From assembly GCF_000621745.1 (NCBI RefSeq), contig NZ_JHXK01000035.1, forward strand, positions 1-59,418: a stretch of DNA of 59,418 nt. Direction: 5' to 3'. This DNA comes from Clostridium beijerinckii HUN142. GTDB lineage: Bacteria > Bacillota > Clostridia > Clostridiales > Clostridiaceae. The notes below the pieces were generated by a model, which was given only the letters and a program-made list of their open reading frames with translations, did not search any database and was not told where the DNA came from. Numbering within the stretch: the first letter of the stretch is position 1; each line of letters begins with the position of its first letter. The translations under genes and the position numbers were made by a program. Of this stretch, positions 40,488 through 49,812 are shown in pieces.

Positions 40488-43400
40488 GTGTATAACGTAT
40501 CTGATAGTTATAAAACGTTTATTAAAAAACCTTCAAGAAGTTTTGAATGTAGAATTACATTAGGAAATAGAGCGTTTAATAATAGCGATATTATACAAAT
40601 AGTGCCTACAGTTGTGCAACCTAGTGATCGCTTTTCTATAGGGAATACTGTTAGCCAATCTATAGATATAACTCTAAAAAATGATGGAGAAGCCTATGCG
40701 AGTGTAGGAGAAATAGATGTTGAAATTGGACTTAAGATAAATAATTCTATAGAGTATATTCCATTTGGTACCTTTAATATTGATGATGTTAGCAAAACAG
40801 ATTATACAGTTAAGTTAACTTGCTATGATAATATGGTTAAGTTTGAAACTGGTTATTTCAGCAAGTTAGGGAATAATCCAACACTACAAGAAGTTGTAAA
40901 TGAATTGGCTAGTATTACAGGCGTAGAATTTACTGGAACAGTACAAAATTATATAGTAACCAAATTAGAAGGTTATACCTGTAGAGAGGTTTTAGCTTAT
41001 GTAGCAAGTGTATGTGGTGGTAATGCATATATAACAAGAGATAATAAATTTACAATAATATATCCACATGAAGTTGATTGTACTATAACAGCAGATAATT
41101 ATTTTTCTACTGGTTACAAGTTAGAAGATCAAACTTATAAAATTGGAATGATTACATGCCAAAACAAAAGTAATAGTAATAATGATAGTTCTGAAAGTGA
41201 TGATTATGATAGTGTAAATGATAAAAATACAATAAGTGTAGGTTCTTTATCTAGTGATACTATGGAACTCACTTTTGAAAATCCATGGGTAACAGAATCT
41301 ATTCTTAATGATATCTATAATAAGCTTAAAAACTTTAGTTATCTTGGTTATACCTTAAAGTGGCAAGGTGATTTGTCTTTAGATCCATTGGATATTATTA
41401 CTCTAGTAGATAAAAATAATGTAACAAGGAAAGCTCTTGTATTTGCTAATAAGTTAACTTATAATGGCGGACTTAGTGCAGAAACAAGTGCAAAAGGAGA
41501 AACTAAAAACTCAAATTCTTTTAGTGCTAGTGGTTCTGCTAATAAGAATATAGAAAGATTATCCGTTAAGCTTTTAATAGCAGAAAAGGCAATTATAAAT
41601 AAAGCTAGTATAGCTGATTTGCAAGCTAATTCAGCTAGGATAGATAAACTAGATGCTAATGTAGCAACAATAAATACAGCTCTTATTGATTATGCTAATA
41701 TTTCTAATGCAACAATAGCTGATTTGGTTGCAACTAAGGCAACGGTGTCGGACTTGACTGCAAGTGTAGCAAATATAGACAGTGCATTAATAAATAAGGC
41801 TAATGTTGGAGATTTAACTACAACTAATGCAACTGTAGCTAATTTAAATTCGGATCTAGCAAATGTTAAGACATTGATAAATGGAAATCTTACAAGTGCT
41901 AATATTCAATCTTTAGTCTTAACCAGTAGTAAGGTTACAGTGGACAATGGTTTTATTAAAAATGCTATGATAGAGAGCTTAGATGCTACTAAAATAAACA
42001 CTGGAAGTTTAAACACTAGTAAAATAAGTGTAACAAGTTCTGATGGAAGTTTACTTATTGCAGGAGCTACACAACAGTTTAAAGATAAAAATGGTAAAGT
42101 TAGAATTCAAATGGGGCAGGATGCACAGGGAAATTTTAATTTTATTCTGGTTGCAGGTGATGGAACTACAACTCTTATAGATGGAACTGGTGTAAAAGCA
42201 AATGCTATAGCAGACAAGCTTATTAAGACTAATATGGTTGCAGATAGTGCCATAGGAGAGCAGCAAATAAATTATAGTAGTTTTGTAACCGGATTTAATA
42301 AAGCTACAAATACAAGCTATATAAATGCAAGTAAGGTAGCAATAGATTTAACAGGACAGACCTTAGACGTTTCTTTTAATAATATTAATACTAAAGTAGA
42401 TGGAGTAAAAACAACAACAGATACTAACACAACATCTATAAGCGCTATTCAAGGTCAAATAAGCACATTAATAAGTAACACAACAATTACTACTAATGGA
42501 ACTACGACACAGCTTAAAGATGCCTATAATAGCACAGTTAACACTATTAATAGTATGCAAACCACTATAGGACAGCATGCAAGTGAAATAGATAGTAATA
42601 CAAAGAATATTACATCAGTTACTAGTAAAGAAGCAGCTTTAGAAGTAACTGTAAATAATATTAGTGCAAGTTTATCAAGCACACAGTCTACAGTATCAAA
42701 TCAAGCTACTCAAATAACTACAGCGAATAATAATATTTCTACTCTAAATACTAATGTTAGTAATGTTACAAATAGAGTTTCTTCATTGGAAATTACAGCA
42801 ACTGGACTTACTACAAGAGTAGGGAATACAGAAACAGCTATTTCTAGTTTAAGTATTGGTGGAAGGAATTTATTAAGAAATTTCAATAGTGGATTATGGA
42901 CAATAAGTTCATTAGCAACAGTAAACAGTAATTCAAAAATAACTCTAATATCTAGTACCAATTATGGAGGAGATACACTAGGAATTACAATGAGTATATC
43001 GCCTAGCACTTTATATACATTTAGATGTGTTGCCAATGGATGGATGTCATTAAGGGAAATTGATGCTAACGGAAATCAATTAACAAGAACAGATAGCCTT
43101 GGTACAAGTGGTTTATTTAACACAGGTTATATATTTAAAACAACAAGTACAACAGCAAAACTTGCAATTTGGTATGGTAGCAATTCTTTAGGTTCAGGTA
43201 CTTATACTTTTGAAAAATTAAAACTTGAAATAGGTAATAAACCTACAGATTATACACCAGCACCAGAAGATGTAGATAGCTCTATTTCAGCAGTGAAAGA
43301 TTATGCAACACAAACTATTAATAGTAATGTGAGTGCCATTAATCAAACTACAGATTCTATTAAAGCAAGTGTTCAAAGTTTGCAGAGCAGCGTATCTACA

Positions 43401-45299
43401 ATAAACACTACTTTAGGGAATAAGGCAGATAGTAGTACAGTGACAAGCGTTACTAATAGAGTATCTACATTAGAAACAGGAGTAAACGGAATCAATGCAA
43501 GTATAACAACTTTAAATAGTAATGTATCTAGTGTTACTACAACAGCAAATGCAGCTAAGAGTGCTATAGATAATTTACAAGTTGGTGGTAGAAATTTAAT
43601 AATTAGCAGTAAAACAAAAATGGGTTACTTTATTTATAATAGCGGCACAGCAACAGTTAACTTTGTTGCAGATAGCACAACAGCAAGTGGTTATAGATAC
43701 GATATAACAATAACGGCTTTAGACTCAAATGGTTATTTTAATTGTTATTTCGGACCATCATATTCAGCACTTTTTACTAGAGGGAATGAAAAACAATATA
43801 CTATCAGTTTCAAAGTAAAATCTACGGTATCAAGAACATGGCCAATGCGATGTGAAGCAAATAATGTATCTAAAAACGTAAGTGTAACAACTAGTTATCA
43901 AACAGTTAGCATGACAGGAAATAGTACATTAAACTATCAAGCACTATATATTTTTAATAACACTAATGTTGTTAAAGTAGGAGACGTTATTTCATTTTGT
44001 GATATAAAATTTGAAGAAGGAAACCAAGCCACTTCATGGACTCCAGCACCTGAAGATACAGATTCTCAAATTACAACCATAAATAGTTCAGTATCTAGCT
44101 TACAAAGTTCTATTTCATTACTACAAAATCAAATAGCTTTAAAGGTAGAACAAAGTAATATAGATAGTGCAGTAAGTACACTTAATGGTAAAATAACAGC
44201 ACAAAATACTACTATAAGTAGCTTACAATCTCAAATTAGTTTACAAGCAGGACAGATAAGTTCTAAGGTAAGCCAGACGGATGTGAATAACTCTATTAGC
44301 GATTTAATTTCACAAATTTCTAAGAAAAATTATATAACTAATCCTTTATTGTTAAACGATACTACAGGATGGAGCGCTGGAGGAAATCAAAGCATACAGC
44401 GTGTCACAGCCATAACATATGCAAATGGCATTAATAGTTTAGGAATATTTGCAACTGGTGCTGGAAGTGGTTCGAGTGGCATAGTAAATACAAGCGTAAA
44501 TGTAGTCAGTGGAAATAAATACACTATTTCATTTTATGCTATCTCATCAACTAACGGTATGGTGTTGCATAGCGAACTTTGGGGAAGTAATGGTGCAGCT
44601 AACTTCACTCTGTCAAATAGTGCATGGACAAAATGCGTAGCTACATTCACAGCGTCAACTACAGGAATTTTGTATTTTTGGTTAAATAGTTCTGGTGATG
44701 CTTATTTAACAGAATTAAGATTGGAAGATGGAACAACAGCTACAACTTATGGGAATGCCATAGGAACAATAATAACACAATCTCCAACCGAAGTAATGAC
44801 AGCATTTAATAATATATCTATCTATTTTCAAGTTTCTCCAGAGGGAGCAAAGTTTGGTGATTTATCAACAGGTGCTTATACTAAAATGAGCCAAAAGGGA
44901 TTGGAGCATGTAGATAGTTATGGTGCTATGCCTTACCACTACTACAGTTATATGGGCAAAGCTATAATAGAGATGAATGGAACAACACAAAAAGATATGA
45001 CTTTTAATTTTCCACAAGAAGTTATTGACAGGTTAGAGGGAACTATACCATACGGGCTTGCGAGTGTATCATTTTATTCAATAGGATTTGACCAATCAAC
45101 GGGATGTATTGGATGTGCGATTACAAATATAACCGCAACTACAATTACATTAAGAGCATATTTGTCTAGTGAAAAATTAGTGGCGATTTCAACCCCTACT
45201 AACCCAGGGTCAGAGTATGAAACAATTAGTACACAGATTTACGCAGTTACAGGAAGTCACACTGGTTCAGTATGCATAAGTTACTTAATAATTGGTTAG
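40488..45299 (+). CDS. large tail protein with receptor-binding/carbohydrate-binding-like modules
   Basis: A 1603-residue protein from GTG after AAAGGAGG. The N-terminal 330 residues (YNVSDSYKTFIKKPSRSFEC; DNYFSTGYKLEDQTYKIG) look like a tail-associated base-plate domain. Residues about 360-610 and later stretches are Asn/Thr-rich coiled-coil and collagen-free repeats (ATIADLVATKATVSDLTASV). Three beta-sandwich modules follow: SIGGRNLLRNFNSG...TDYTPAPEDVDS, VGGRNLIISSKTKM...SWTPAPEDTDS and NYITNPLLLNDTTGWSAG. These resemble carbohydrate-binding jelly rolls. It likely recognises the host surface. Confidence 0.82.
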   Translation: MYNVSDSYKTFIKKPSRSFECRITLGNRAFNNSDIIQIVPTVVQPSDRFSIGNTVSQSIDITLKNDGEAYASVGEIDVEIGLKINNSIEYIPFGTFNIDDVSKTDYTVKLTCYDNMVKFETGYFSKLGNNPTLQEVVNELASITGVEFTGTVQNYIVTKLEGYTCREVLAYVASVCGGNAYITRDNKFTIIYPHEVDCTITADNYFSTGYKLEDQTYKIGMITCQNKSNSNNDSSESDDYDSVNDKNTISVGSLSSDTMELTFENPWVTESILNDIYNKLKNFSYLGYTLKWQGDLSLDPLDIITLVDKNNVTRKALVFANKLTYNGGLSAETSAKGETKNSNSFSASGSANKNIERLSVKLLIAEKAIINKASIADLQANSARIDKLDANVATINTALIDYANISNATIADLVATKATVSDLTASVANIDSALINKANVGDLTTTNATVANLNSDLANVKTLINGNLTSANIQSLVLTSSKVTVDNGFIKNAMIESLDATKINTGSLNTSKISVTSSDGSLLIAGATQQFKDKNGKVRIQMGQDAQGNFNFILVAGDGTTTLIDGTGVKANAIADKLIKTNMVADSAIGEQQINYSSFVTGFNKATNTSYINASKVAIDLTGQTLDVSFNNINTKVDGVKTTTDTNTTSISAIQGQISTLISNTTITTNGTTTQLKDAYNSTVNTINSMQTTIGQHASEIDSNTKNITSVTSKEAALEVTVNNISASLSSTQSTVSNQATQITTANNNISTLNTNVSNVTNRVSSLEITATGLTTRVGNTETAISSLSIGGRNLLRNFNSGLWTISSLATVNSNSKITLISSTNYGGDTLGITMSISPSTLYTFRCVANGWMSLREIDANGNQLTRTDSLGTSGLFNTGYIFKTTSTTAKLAIWYGSNSLGSGTYTFEKLKLEIGNKPTDYTPAPEDVDSSISAVKDYATQTINSNVSAINQTTDSIKASVQSLQSSVSTINTTLGNKADSSTVTSVTNRVSTLETGVNGINASITTLNSNVSSVTTTANAAKSAIDNLQVGGRNLIISSKTKMGYFIYNSGTATVNFVADSTTASGYRYDITITALDSNGYFNCYFGPSYSALFTRGNEKQYTISFKVKSTVSRTWPMRCEANNVSKNVSVTTSYQTVSMTGNSTLNYQALYIFNNTNVVKVGDVISFCDIKFEEGNQATSWTPAPEDTDSQITTINSSVSSLQSSISLLQNQIALKVEQSNIDSAVSTLNGKITAQNTTISSLQSQISLQAGQISSKVSQTDVNNSISDLISQISKKNYITNPLLLNDTTGWSAGGNQSIQRVTAITYANGINSLGIFATGAGSGSSGIVNTSVNVVSGNKYTISFYAISSTNGMVLHSELWGSNGAANFTLSNSAWTKCVATFTASTTGILYFWLNSSGDAYLTELRLEDGTTATTYGNAIGTIITQSPTEVMTAFNNISIYFQVSPEGAKFGDLSTGAYTKMSQKGLEHVDSYGAMPYHYYSYMGKAIIEMNGTTQKDMTFNFPQEVIDRLEGTIPYGLASVSFYSIGFDQSTGCIGCAITNITATTITLRAYLSSEKLVAISTPTNPGSEYETISTQIYAVTGSHTGSVCISYLIIG

Positions 45300-45311
45300 G
45301 AGGTATTTTAA

Positions 45312-45545
45312 ATGAATGAAAAAATGACTATATTTTATAGAAAATCAACAGGGGATTTAACAGATATGGCGGTAGGTGAACAAGATATGAATGCCTATGG
45401 AGATCTTAAAGCTGACTATGAATTAATATACGATTTTGTAGTAGTTGATTATGATGAATATGTAATGATAAATAAAAATTTATTCTATATTTTAGATGGA
45501 AAAGTAAAATTGAAAGATGTAGATGCGCTTAAAAAATATATGTAA
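45312..45545 (+). CDS. small protein after the tail gene
   Basis: A 77-residue acidic protein (EKMTIFYRKSTGDLTDMAVG; DYELIYDFVVVDYDEYVMIN), of a type often found next to tail-fibre genes and lysis cassettes. AGGAGG precedes the ATG. Confidence 0.68.
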   Translation: MNEKMTIFYRKSTGDLTDMAVGEQDMNAYGDLKADYELIYDFVVVDYDEYVMINKNLFYILDGKVKLKDVDALKKYM

Positions 45546-45547
45546 TC

Positions 45548-45573
45548 AAGAACTTAAAAGGTTCTTTTTTTAT
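45548..45573 (+). terminator. rho-independent terminator
   Basis: AAGAAC pairs with GTTCTT around a 7-base loop, followed by TTTTTATT. It separates tail from lysis genes. Confidence 0.75.
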
Positions 45574-45623
45574 TGTTAATTTTAAAATGTATATACGATA
45601 ATTTGAATTAAGGAAGGTGACAC

Positions 45624-45872
45624 ATGAATGATGAATTATGCTTAGAAAAGCACAAAAGACTAGAGGAAAAGCTAGAAACACACGAAAAGAGACTTAATGC
45701 ACACAGTGAAAAACTAGATAGTCTAGAGCAGGATAATGCTAGCTTCAAAGCTGAATTAAGAAGCTTATGTGATAACTTAAAAGCACTTACAAGTGTGATG
45801 AAGTGGTTTATAGGAATCTGGGTAACAACGTTACTTGGGTTCTTTATTTATTCAATCGAAAAATTAATTTAG
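45624..45872 (+). CDS. XhlA-like hemolysin/holin-associated protein
   Basis: An 82-residue protein: coiled coil (about 5-55, HKRLEEKLETHEKRLNAHSE) then one C-terminal membrane segment (MKWFIGIWVTTLLGFFIYSI). This is the XhlA layout; in PBSX, XhlA with a holin and an endolysin causes lysis. AAGGAAGGTG precedes the ATG. Confidence 0.85.
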   Translation: MNDELCLEKHKRLEEKLETHEKRLNAHSEKLDSLEQDNASFKAELRSLCDNLKALTSVMKWFIGIWVTTLLGFFIYSIEKLI

Positions 45873-45889
45873 AAAAGGTGGAATGTAAA

Positions 45890-46327
45890 ATGATAAAAAC
45901 TATTTTAAAACTATTAATAGAAGTATTAGGAAAGAAAGCGATTAAGGCAGGGTTAGAAGAAACATTATTAAAAAATCAAAATTACATTACAGCAGCCAAA
46001 CAAATTTGGAATGTGGTTGAAGAAAACTTTAGGATCACTAAGACTATTGAAGAAAAAATTGCAAGTAAAGCAGATGAATTCGATAAAATGTTACTTGCCA
46101 AATTTCCAGAATTAACTCAGAACGATATATCTGAATTACGACAGGCAGTTGCCGGAGAAGTAAATAAAGATAAAGAAGCTGTTTTAAGTGAAGCTGATGC
46201 ATTAAAGCAATTACAGGATGCTAATGATAGTTTAAAAGCTGAATTGGCAACATTAACAGATCAATTGAGCAAAGTTCAAGCTTTAGTTGTAAAACCAGCA
46301 GATACACAGCAAACAGTACAAGCATAA
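45890..46327 (+). CDS. lysis-region protein, possibly LLH-type holin relative
   Basis: A 145-residue protein: an amphipathic or hydrophobic N-terminus (IKTILKLLIEVLGKKAIKAG), then helical and coiled-coil parts (KADEFDKMLLAKFPELTQND). No clear full membrane span, so a holin role is uncertain; similar proteins occur beside clostridial endolysins. AAAGGTGG supports ATG 45890 rather than the in-frame start at 45803 inside the XhlA-like gene. Confidence 0.65.
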   Translation: MIKTILKLLIEVLGKKAIKAGLEETLLKNQNYITAAKQIWNVVEENFRITKTIEEKIASKADEFDKMLLAKFPELTQNDISELRQAVAGEVNKDKEAVLSEADALKQLQDANDSLKAELATLTDQLSKVQALVVKPADTQQTVQA

Positions 46328-46332
46328 TTCTG

Positions 46333-46362
46333 GAGTAGCCTTTATAGGTTGCTCTTATTTTT
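46333..46362 (+). terminator. rho-independent terminator before the endolysin
   Basis: GAGTAGCCT pairs with AGGTTGCTC (two wobbles) around TTAT, then TTATTTTTT. Confidence 0.78.
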
Positions 46363-46381
46363 TATGGAAAGGATGATATAT

Positions 46382-47167
46382 ATGAAAGGTATAGACGTAA
46401 GTAATCATAATGGAAGCATAAACTTTGGACAAGTGAAAGATTCGGGAATAGAAGCTGTTTACATTAAAGCTACAGAAGGTACAACATTTACTGATAGTTA
46501 TTTAGATACCAACTATTCAAATGCACACTACGTAGGACTAAAAACAGGATTTTATCATTTCTTAGTTGGAACTAGTGAGCCAGAAACTCAGGCTAATAGT
46601 TTTTATAATGCTATAAAGGATAAGGCTAGTGATTTTATTCCAATGCTAGATGTAGAAACTAATTTTGATGGGCTAATGGATTATATATTACGATTCATCG
46701 CTAAATTTAAAGAGTTATCTAATATGCAGATAGGTATTTATACTTATACTAGCTTTATGGCTAACTTAGATAATAGAATTGCGGATTATCCATTATGGGA
46801 AGCAAATTATAATAATACTCCATGGCAATTAGATTCTAATTTCTTTAATAATAGAGTAGGGCACCAATATTATGAAACAGGATCTGTATCTGGTGTGAAT
46901 ACAGATTGCGATATGAATGAGTTTAATGAAGGAATACTAAATAAGACTACTGGATATGTAAGAACTACTTATCTTCCAAACGGATATAGAGGGGATGGAA
47001 GTTTTGCTGGGGTGGATATGGAATATGTGCAAGAATATTTTAAAGATATTCGTATCTATGCTAATTCAAATGAAAAGGGCATATGGGTTGAAACGCAAAA
47101 CTTGCCTATGAGTAAATGTTTAGAATTAAAAGATGCACTAGGAAGTTGGTTTTGTGATATAAAGTGA
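46382..47167 (+). CDS. endolysin, GH25 muramidase
   Basis: A 261-residue lysozyme of glycoside hydrolase family 25. KGIDVSNHNGSINFGQVKDS opens the domain with a catalytic-site Asp; AVYIKATEGTTFTDSYLDTN, FYHFLVGTSEPETQANSFYN, FIPMLDVET (Asp/Glu pair) and DCDMNEFN complete it (about 1-190). The C-terminal 60 residues (YVQEYFKDIRIYANSNEKGI) look like a small cell-wall-binding, SPOR-like domain. It cuts the glycan strand at lysis after the holin opens the membrane. AAAGGATG supports ATG 46382. Confidence 0.93.
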   Translation: MKGIDVSNHNGSINFGQVKDSGIEAVYIKATEGTTFTDSYLDTNYSNAHYVGLKTGFYHFLVGTSEPETQANSFYNAIKDKASDFIPMLDVETNFDGLMDYILRFIAKFKELSNMQIGIYTYTSFMANLDNRIADYPLWEANYNNTPWQLDSNFFNNRVGHQYYETGSVSGVNTDCDMNEFNEGILNKTTGYVRTTYLPNGYRGDGSFAGVDMEYVQEYFKDIRIYANSNEKGIWVETQNLPMSKCLELKDALGSWFCDIK

Positions 47168-47173
47168 TTTTTT

Positions 47174-47207
47174 GGGACATGGGAGTAATCCTGTCCATTT
47201 ATTTTTA
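47174..47207 (+). terminator. rho-independent terminator after the endolysin
   Basis: GGACA-T-GG pairs with CC-T-GTCC around GAGTAAT, followed by ATTTATTTTT. Ends the late operon. Confidence 0.7.
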
Positions 47208-47255
47208 TGTGGAAAGCTTGTCTTAAATGTAGTATTATGTAAATACAACCAATAA

Positions 47256-47294
47256 AAAGAACCCACATATGAGACGGTAATCTCGTGGGCCCTT
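47256..47294. terminator. hairpin, likely terminator in either direction
   Basis: CCCAC-ATAT-GAGA pairs with TCTC-GTGGG around CGGTAA. On the minus strand the stem is followed by TTCTTTTTATT, on the plus strand by CCCTTTGC, so it would work best leftwards. Protects the moron region from late transcription or the reverse. Confidence 0.55.
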
Positions 47295-47295
47295 T

Positions 47296-47334
47296 GCTAT
47301 AATATAAGGTCAATTAACATACTTCTATTATAGC
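47296..47334. promoter_or_regulatory. inverted repeat with embedded -10-like sequence
   Basis: GCTATAAT (47296-47303) and ATTATAGC (47327-47334) are perfect inverted arms 23 bases apart, upstream of the two-gene nuclease operon. The left arm holds TATAAT. Could be an operator-promoter for that operon. Inference. Confidence 0.45.
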
Positions 47335-47372
47335 ATTAATTAAAAAATAAGACTATAATTTGGAGGATAAAA

Positions 47373-48611
47373 ATGATTAAAGATATACCTTTTTGTTTTA
47401 AAGATAGAAATGAAGAATATTTGACACTAGGTAAGTTGCAAGAATTTTGTAAAGAAAATAAATTAAAAACAAGTTTAGATAAAGTTGAATTAGTAAATTC
47501 AATAATTGAATTTGCCAAAGTTAGTGAAGATAATTCAATAAGAGTATGTGAATGGGTGGATCCTACTTTAAAAGAAGGAATAAAAAAAATAATTATTTTT
47601 AAATTAAATAATACTAGAAGATTGATGAATAAAACAGAAGAAGAATGGATAGAAATTATTAATGAGAAATTTCAAGTATATGAATCAATTCCTATTTTGA
47701 ATTATGAGCATAAGAATAAGATTTCTTTATGTGGATACAAATTTGTCCTTAATGAAGATAAAGTATCTAAGGTGGAATTGAAATATACAATTTTATTAAA
47801 AGAGCAAAAAAAGAAAGACCAATTACCAATGAGTGTTATTTATCCTATTTTTATTGATGTATACATAGATGAAGGATACATTGTTGGTAGGAGTAAATCT
47901 AAAAGTTCTATATTCAAGTTTCAAATTATAGAAGTAGAAGACAAAAAGAAAGATGACATTACAGAATCTATGAATTGTGATAAATTGATTGGAGAAGCAG
48001 TAAATTTAACAATAGAGAAAATAGGTGTCTCAAAAGAAGATGTACCAACTGGATTACATATATTTAAAGGAATTATACACAAAATTGTTGATGAAACAAC
48101 TGCTACGCCAAAGGAAATTCAAGAAAAGCTAGACGAAGAAAAAGAATGTAGACAAAACTTTATAAAGAAGTTTTTAGAAAGGCAAAAAATCAGCCTTTTA
48201 AGCGGAGATAATTATAAAAATGCCGTAGAAGATTTAACAGTATTAATGGAGAAATATATGTCCATTAATTATAATGATAAGCATATTTTCACCAAGGATA
48301 GATATGGCTATCCAATTCAAATATCGGCCACTGATGAAGATTCAAGTTCTGTTGAAGAAACATCTCTTGAAGATAAGCCTTTGCAATGCACACCTATCTT
48401 TTTTGATAATAAAAAGATAATACAAAAACAAAAGAAATGTGATAATGTAATAATGGTTTTTAAACGAGCACCAAAAACTTATTTTACAAATAAAACATTT
48501 CAAGCTATTATAGAAGTAAAGAGAGGTTCGATGCATATTGAATTAAGAAAATATGTGTTAGAGGAGGATATAGAAAATGTACTATCCAGAATTATTAGAG
48601 GTCATAGATAA
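47373..48611 (+). CDS. unknown protein, first gene of candidate defence operon
   Basis: A 412-residue protein of unknown family. Residues about 10-48 (LGKLQEFCKENKLKTSLDKV, then ELVNSIIEFAKV) resemble a SAP/HeH DNA-binding motif. The middle (about 55-210) is beta-rich, the rest helical with an acidic Ser-rich stretch (DEDSSSVEETSLEDKP) near 320-340. TTGGAGG precedes the ATG. It overlaps the nuclease gene by 35 bases, so the two products are made together and probably act together. Placed after the lysis genes with its own terminator: typical moron position. Confidence 0.75.
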   Translation: MIKDIPFCFKDRNEEYLTLGKLQEFCKENKLKTSLDKVELVNSIIEFAKVSEDNSIRVCEWVDPTLKEGIKKIIIFKLNNTRRLMNKTEEEWIEIINEKFQVYESIPILNYEHKNKISLCGYKFVLNEDKVSKVELKYTILLKEQKKKDQLPMSVIYPIFIDVYIDEGYIVGRSKSKSSIFKFQIIEVEDKKKDDITESMNCDKLIGEAVNLTIEKIGVSKEDVPTGLHIFKGIIHKIVDETTATPKEIQEKLDEEKECRQNFIKKFLERQKISLLSGDNYKNAVEDLTVLMEKYMSINYNDKHIFTKDRYGYPIQISATDEDSSSVEETSLEDKPLQCTPIFFDNKKIIQKQKKCDNVIMVFKRAPKTYFTNKTFQAIIEVKRGSMHIELRKYVLEEDIENVLSRIIRGHR

Positions 48612-49659
48612 AACAGGAGCTAAAGAGGCAATAGAAAAAATAGACAAGTATTTTGCATTTTTACCTAACAGATCAGAGAATATAATTACAATTTCTAATT
48701 TAGCTAATAGGCTAGAATTAGATTATTCTATTATAGGAGTTATTCTTAAATATCTTTATGAGCTAGGAATTGTGGATAAAGTTTATATTGCAATTTGTCC
48801 AGAATGTGGTAGGGAAATTTTAATATCCAATCAAAAAGAACTAATTAGTAAAGTAAAGGAATTAGATTATTGCATAAAGTGCAGAAATGAGATATTTATA
48901 AAGAGCGAAGATATTGTTGTTGGATATAAAGTGATAAAACAACCTGAGATAGGTAGTGTAGATATTGCGATAGAAACATCAAAATTATTTGGGAGCGAGA
49001 GCCATAATTTTAATGACGAAGATATATTGGAAAAAATGTTTGAAAATCATAAAGAGAACCCTAATGATTTTTTTTATGATCCCTCTGAGGTAGAAATTGA
49101 AAAATTGAAAAAGGCGTTTGAAAGCTTAGATTCGGATTATGGAGATTCAACAACAGAACAAGGAAAGGCCTTAGAGGGTTTAATGTGTGATTTGTTTAAT
49201 ATTTGTGATGGTATGCATGCAACGACAGATATAAGAACTCCTACTAATCAAATAGATTGTACTATTAGAAATGATTACTTCATACCACTTACAGTATATA
49301 GGGAGTTAGGATCTATTTTTAAAATTGAGTGTAAGAATGAACCAGCCAAGAAACCTGATAATACTTATTATCATAAGCTGCACAGTATAATAAGTGGGAA
49401 TAAAAACGATAAGGAACAGGCAATTGGAATTATAGCATCAAGATTAGAACCGACTGGTACATGTAAAACATTAGCACGGGAATTTTTTCTTAATGATAGA
49501 ATTATAATTATTAATATTTGTGATAAGGACTTAAAAAGAATTATATTTGAAAAAGCTAATTTATTAGAACTTTTGCAAGAAAAAATACAGACTATAAAGA
49601 ATAATATATCTACAGATCCAGATAAACATAAGTTATATAGGAAAAAAAGCAGTAGCTAG
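48577..49659 (+). CDS. winged-helix / zinc-ribbon / PD-(D/E)XK nuclease, second gene of candidate defence operon
   Basis: A 360-residue protein. Residues about 30-70 form a winged helix (ISNLANRLELDYSIIGVILK). A zinc ribbon follows: CPEC (74-77) and CIKC (99-102). Residues about 195-320 form a restriction-endonuclease-like fold: KALEGLMCDLFN gives Glu200, TPTNQIDCTI gives Asp227 and FKIECKNE gives Glu251 and Lys253, the E-D-ExK order of PD-(D/E)XK nucleases. A later ANLLELLQEKIQ helix closes it. It resembles Mrr-like restriction or defence effectors. GAGGAGG lies inside the first gene, so translation is coupled. Confidence 0.78.
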   Translation: MYYPELLEVIDKTGAKEAIEKIDKYFAFLPNRSENIITISNLANRLELDYSIIGVILKYLYELGIVDKVYIAICPECGREILISNQKELISKVKELDYCIKCRNEIFIKSEDIVVGYKVIKQPEIGSVDIAIETSKLFGSESHNFNDEDILEKMFENHKENPNDFFYDPSEVEIEKLKKAFESLDSDYGDSTTEQGKALEGLMCDLFNICDGMHATTDIRTPTNQIDCTIRNDYFIPLTVYRELGSIFKIECKNEPAKKPDNTYYHKLHSIISGNKNDKEQAIGIIASRLEPTGTCKTLAREFFLNDRIIIINICDKDLKRIIFEKANLLELLQEKIQTIKNNISTDPDKHKLYRKKSSS

Positions 49660-49688
49660 GAGCAATCCAACTACTGCTTATTTATTTT
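49648..49688 (+). terminator. rho-independent terminator of the nuclease operon
   Basis: AAGCAGTAG pairs with CTACTGCTT; the left arm includes the last codons before the stop. ATTTATTTT follows. Confidence 0.8.
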
Positions 49689-49747
49689 AAGAAAATACAA
49701 TAATATTATTACTAGGTTAACGTTATATAATAAGTTTTGTTACATTA

Positions 49748-49776
49748 TTGACTAAAAATGTATAAAGATATACAAT
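49748..49776 (+). promoter_or_regulatory. sigma-A type promoter
   Basis: -35 TTGACT (49748-49753), 17-bp spacer, -10 TACAAT (49771-49776), 37 bases before the membrane-protein ATG. Confidence 0.72.
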
Positions 49777-49812
49777 TGTTCTATATTTTGTACATATTAG
49801 GGGGAAAACTGA

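Noticed and set aside
42400..44300. Tail-gene repeats as a target for DNA inversion by the small serine recombinase
   Set aside because: The repeats are direct protein-level repeats; no inverted crossover sites or alternative C-terminal segments were seen, and the recombinase is 15 kb away.
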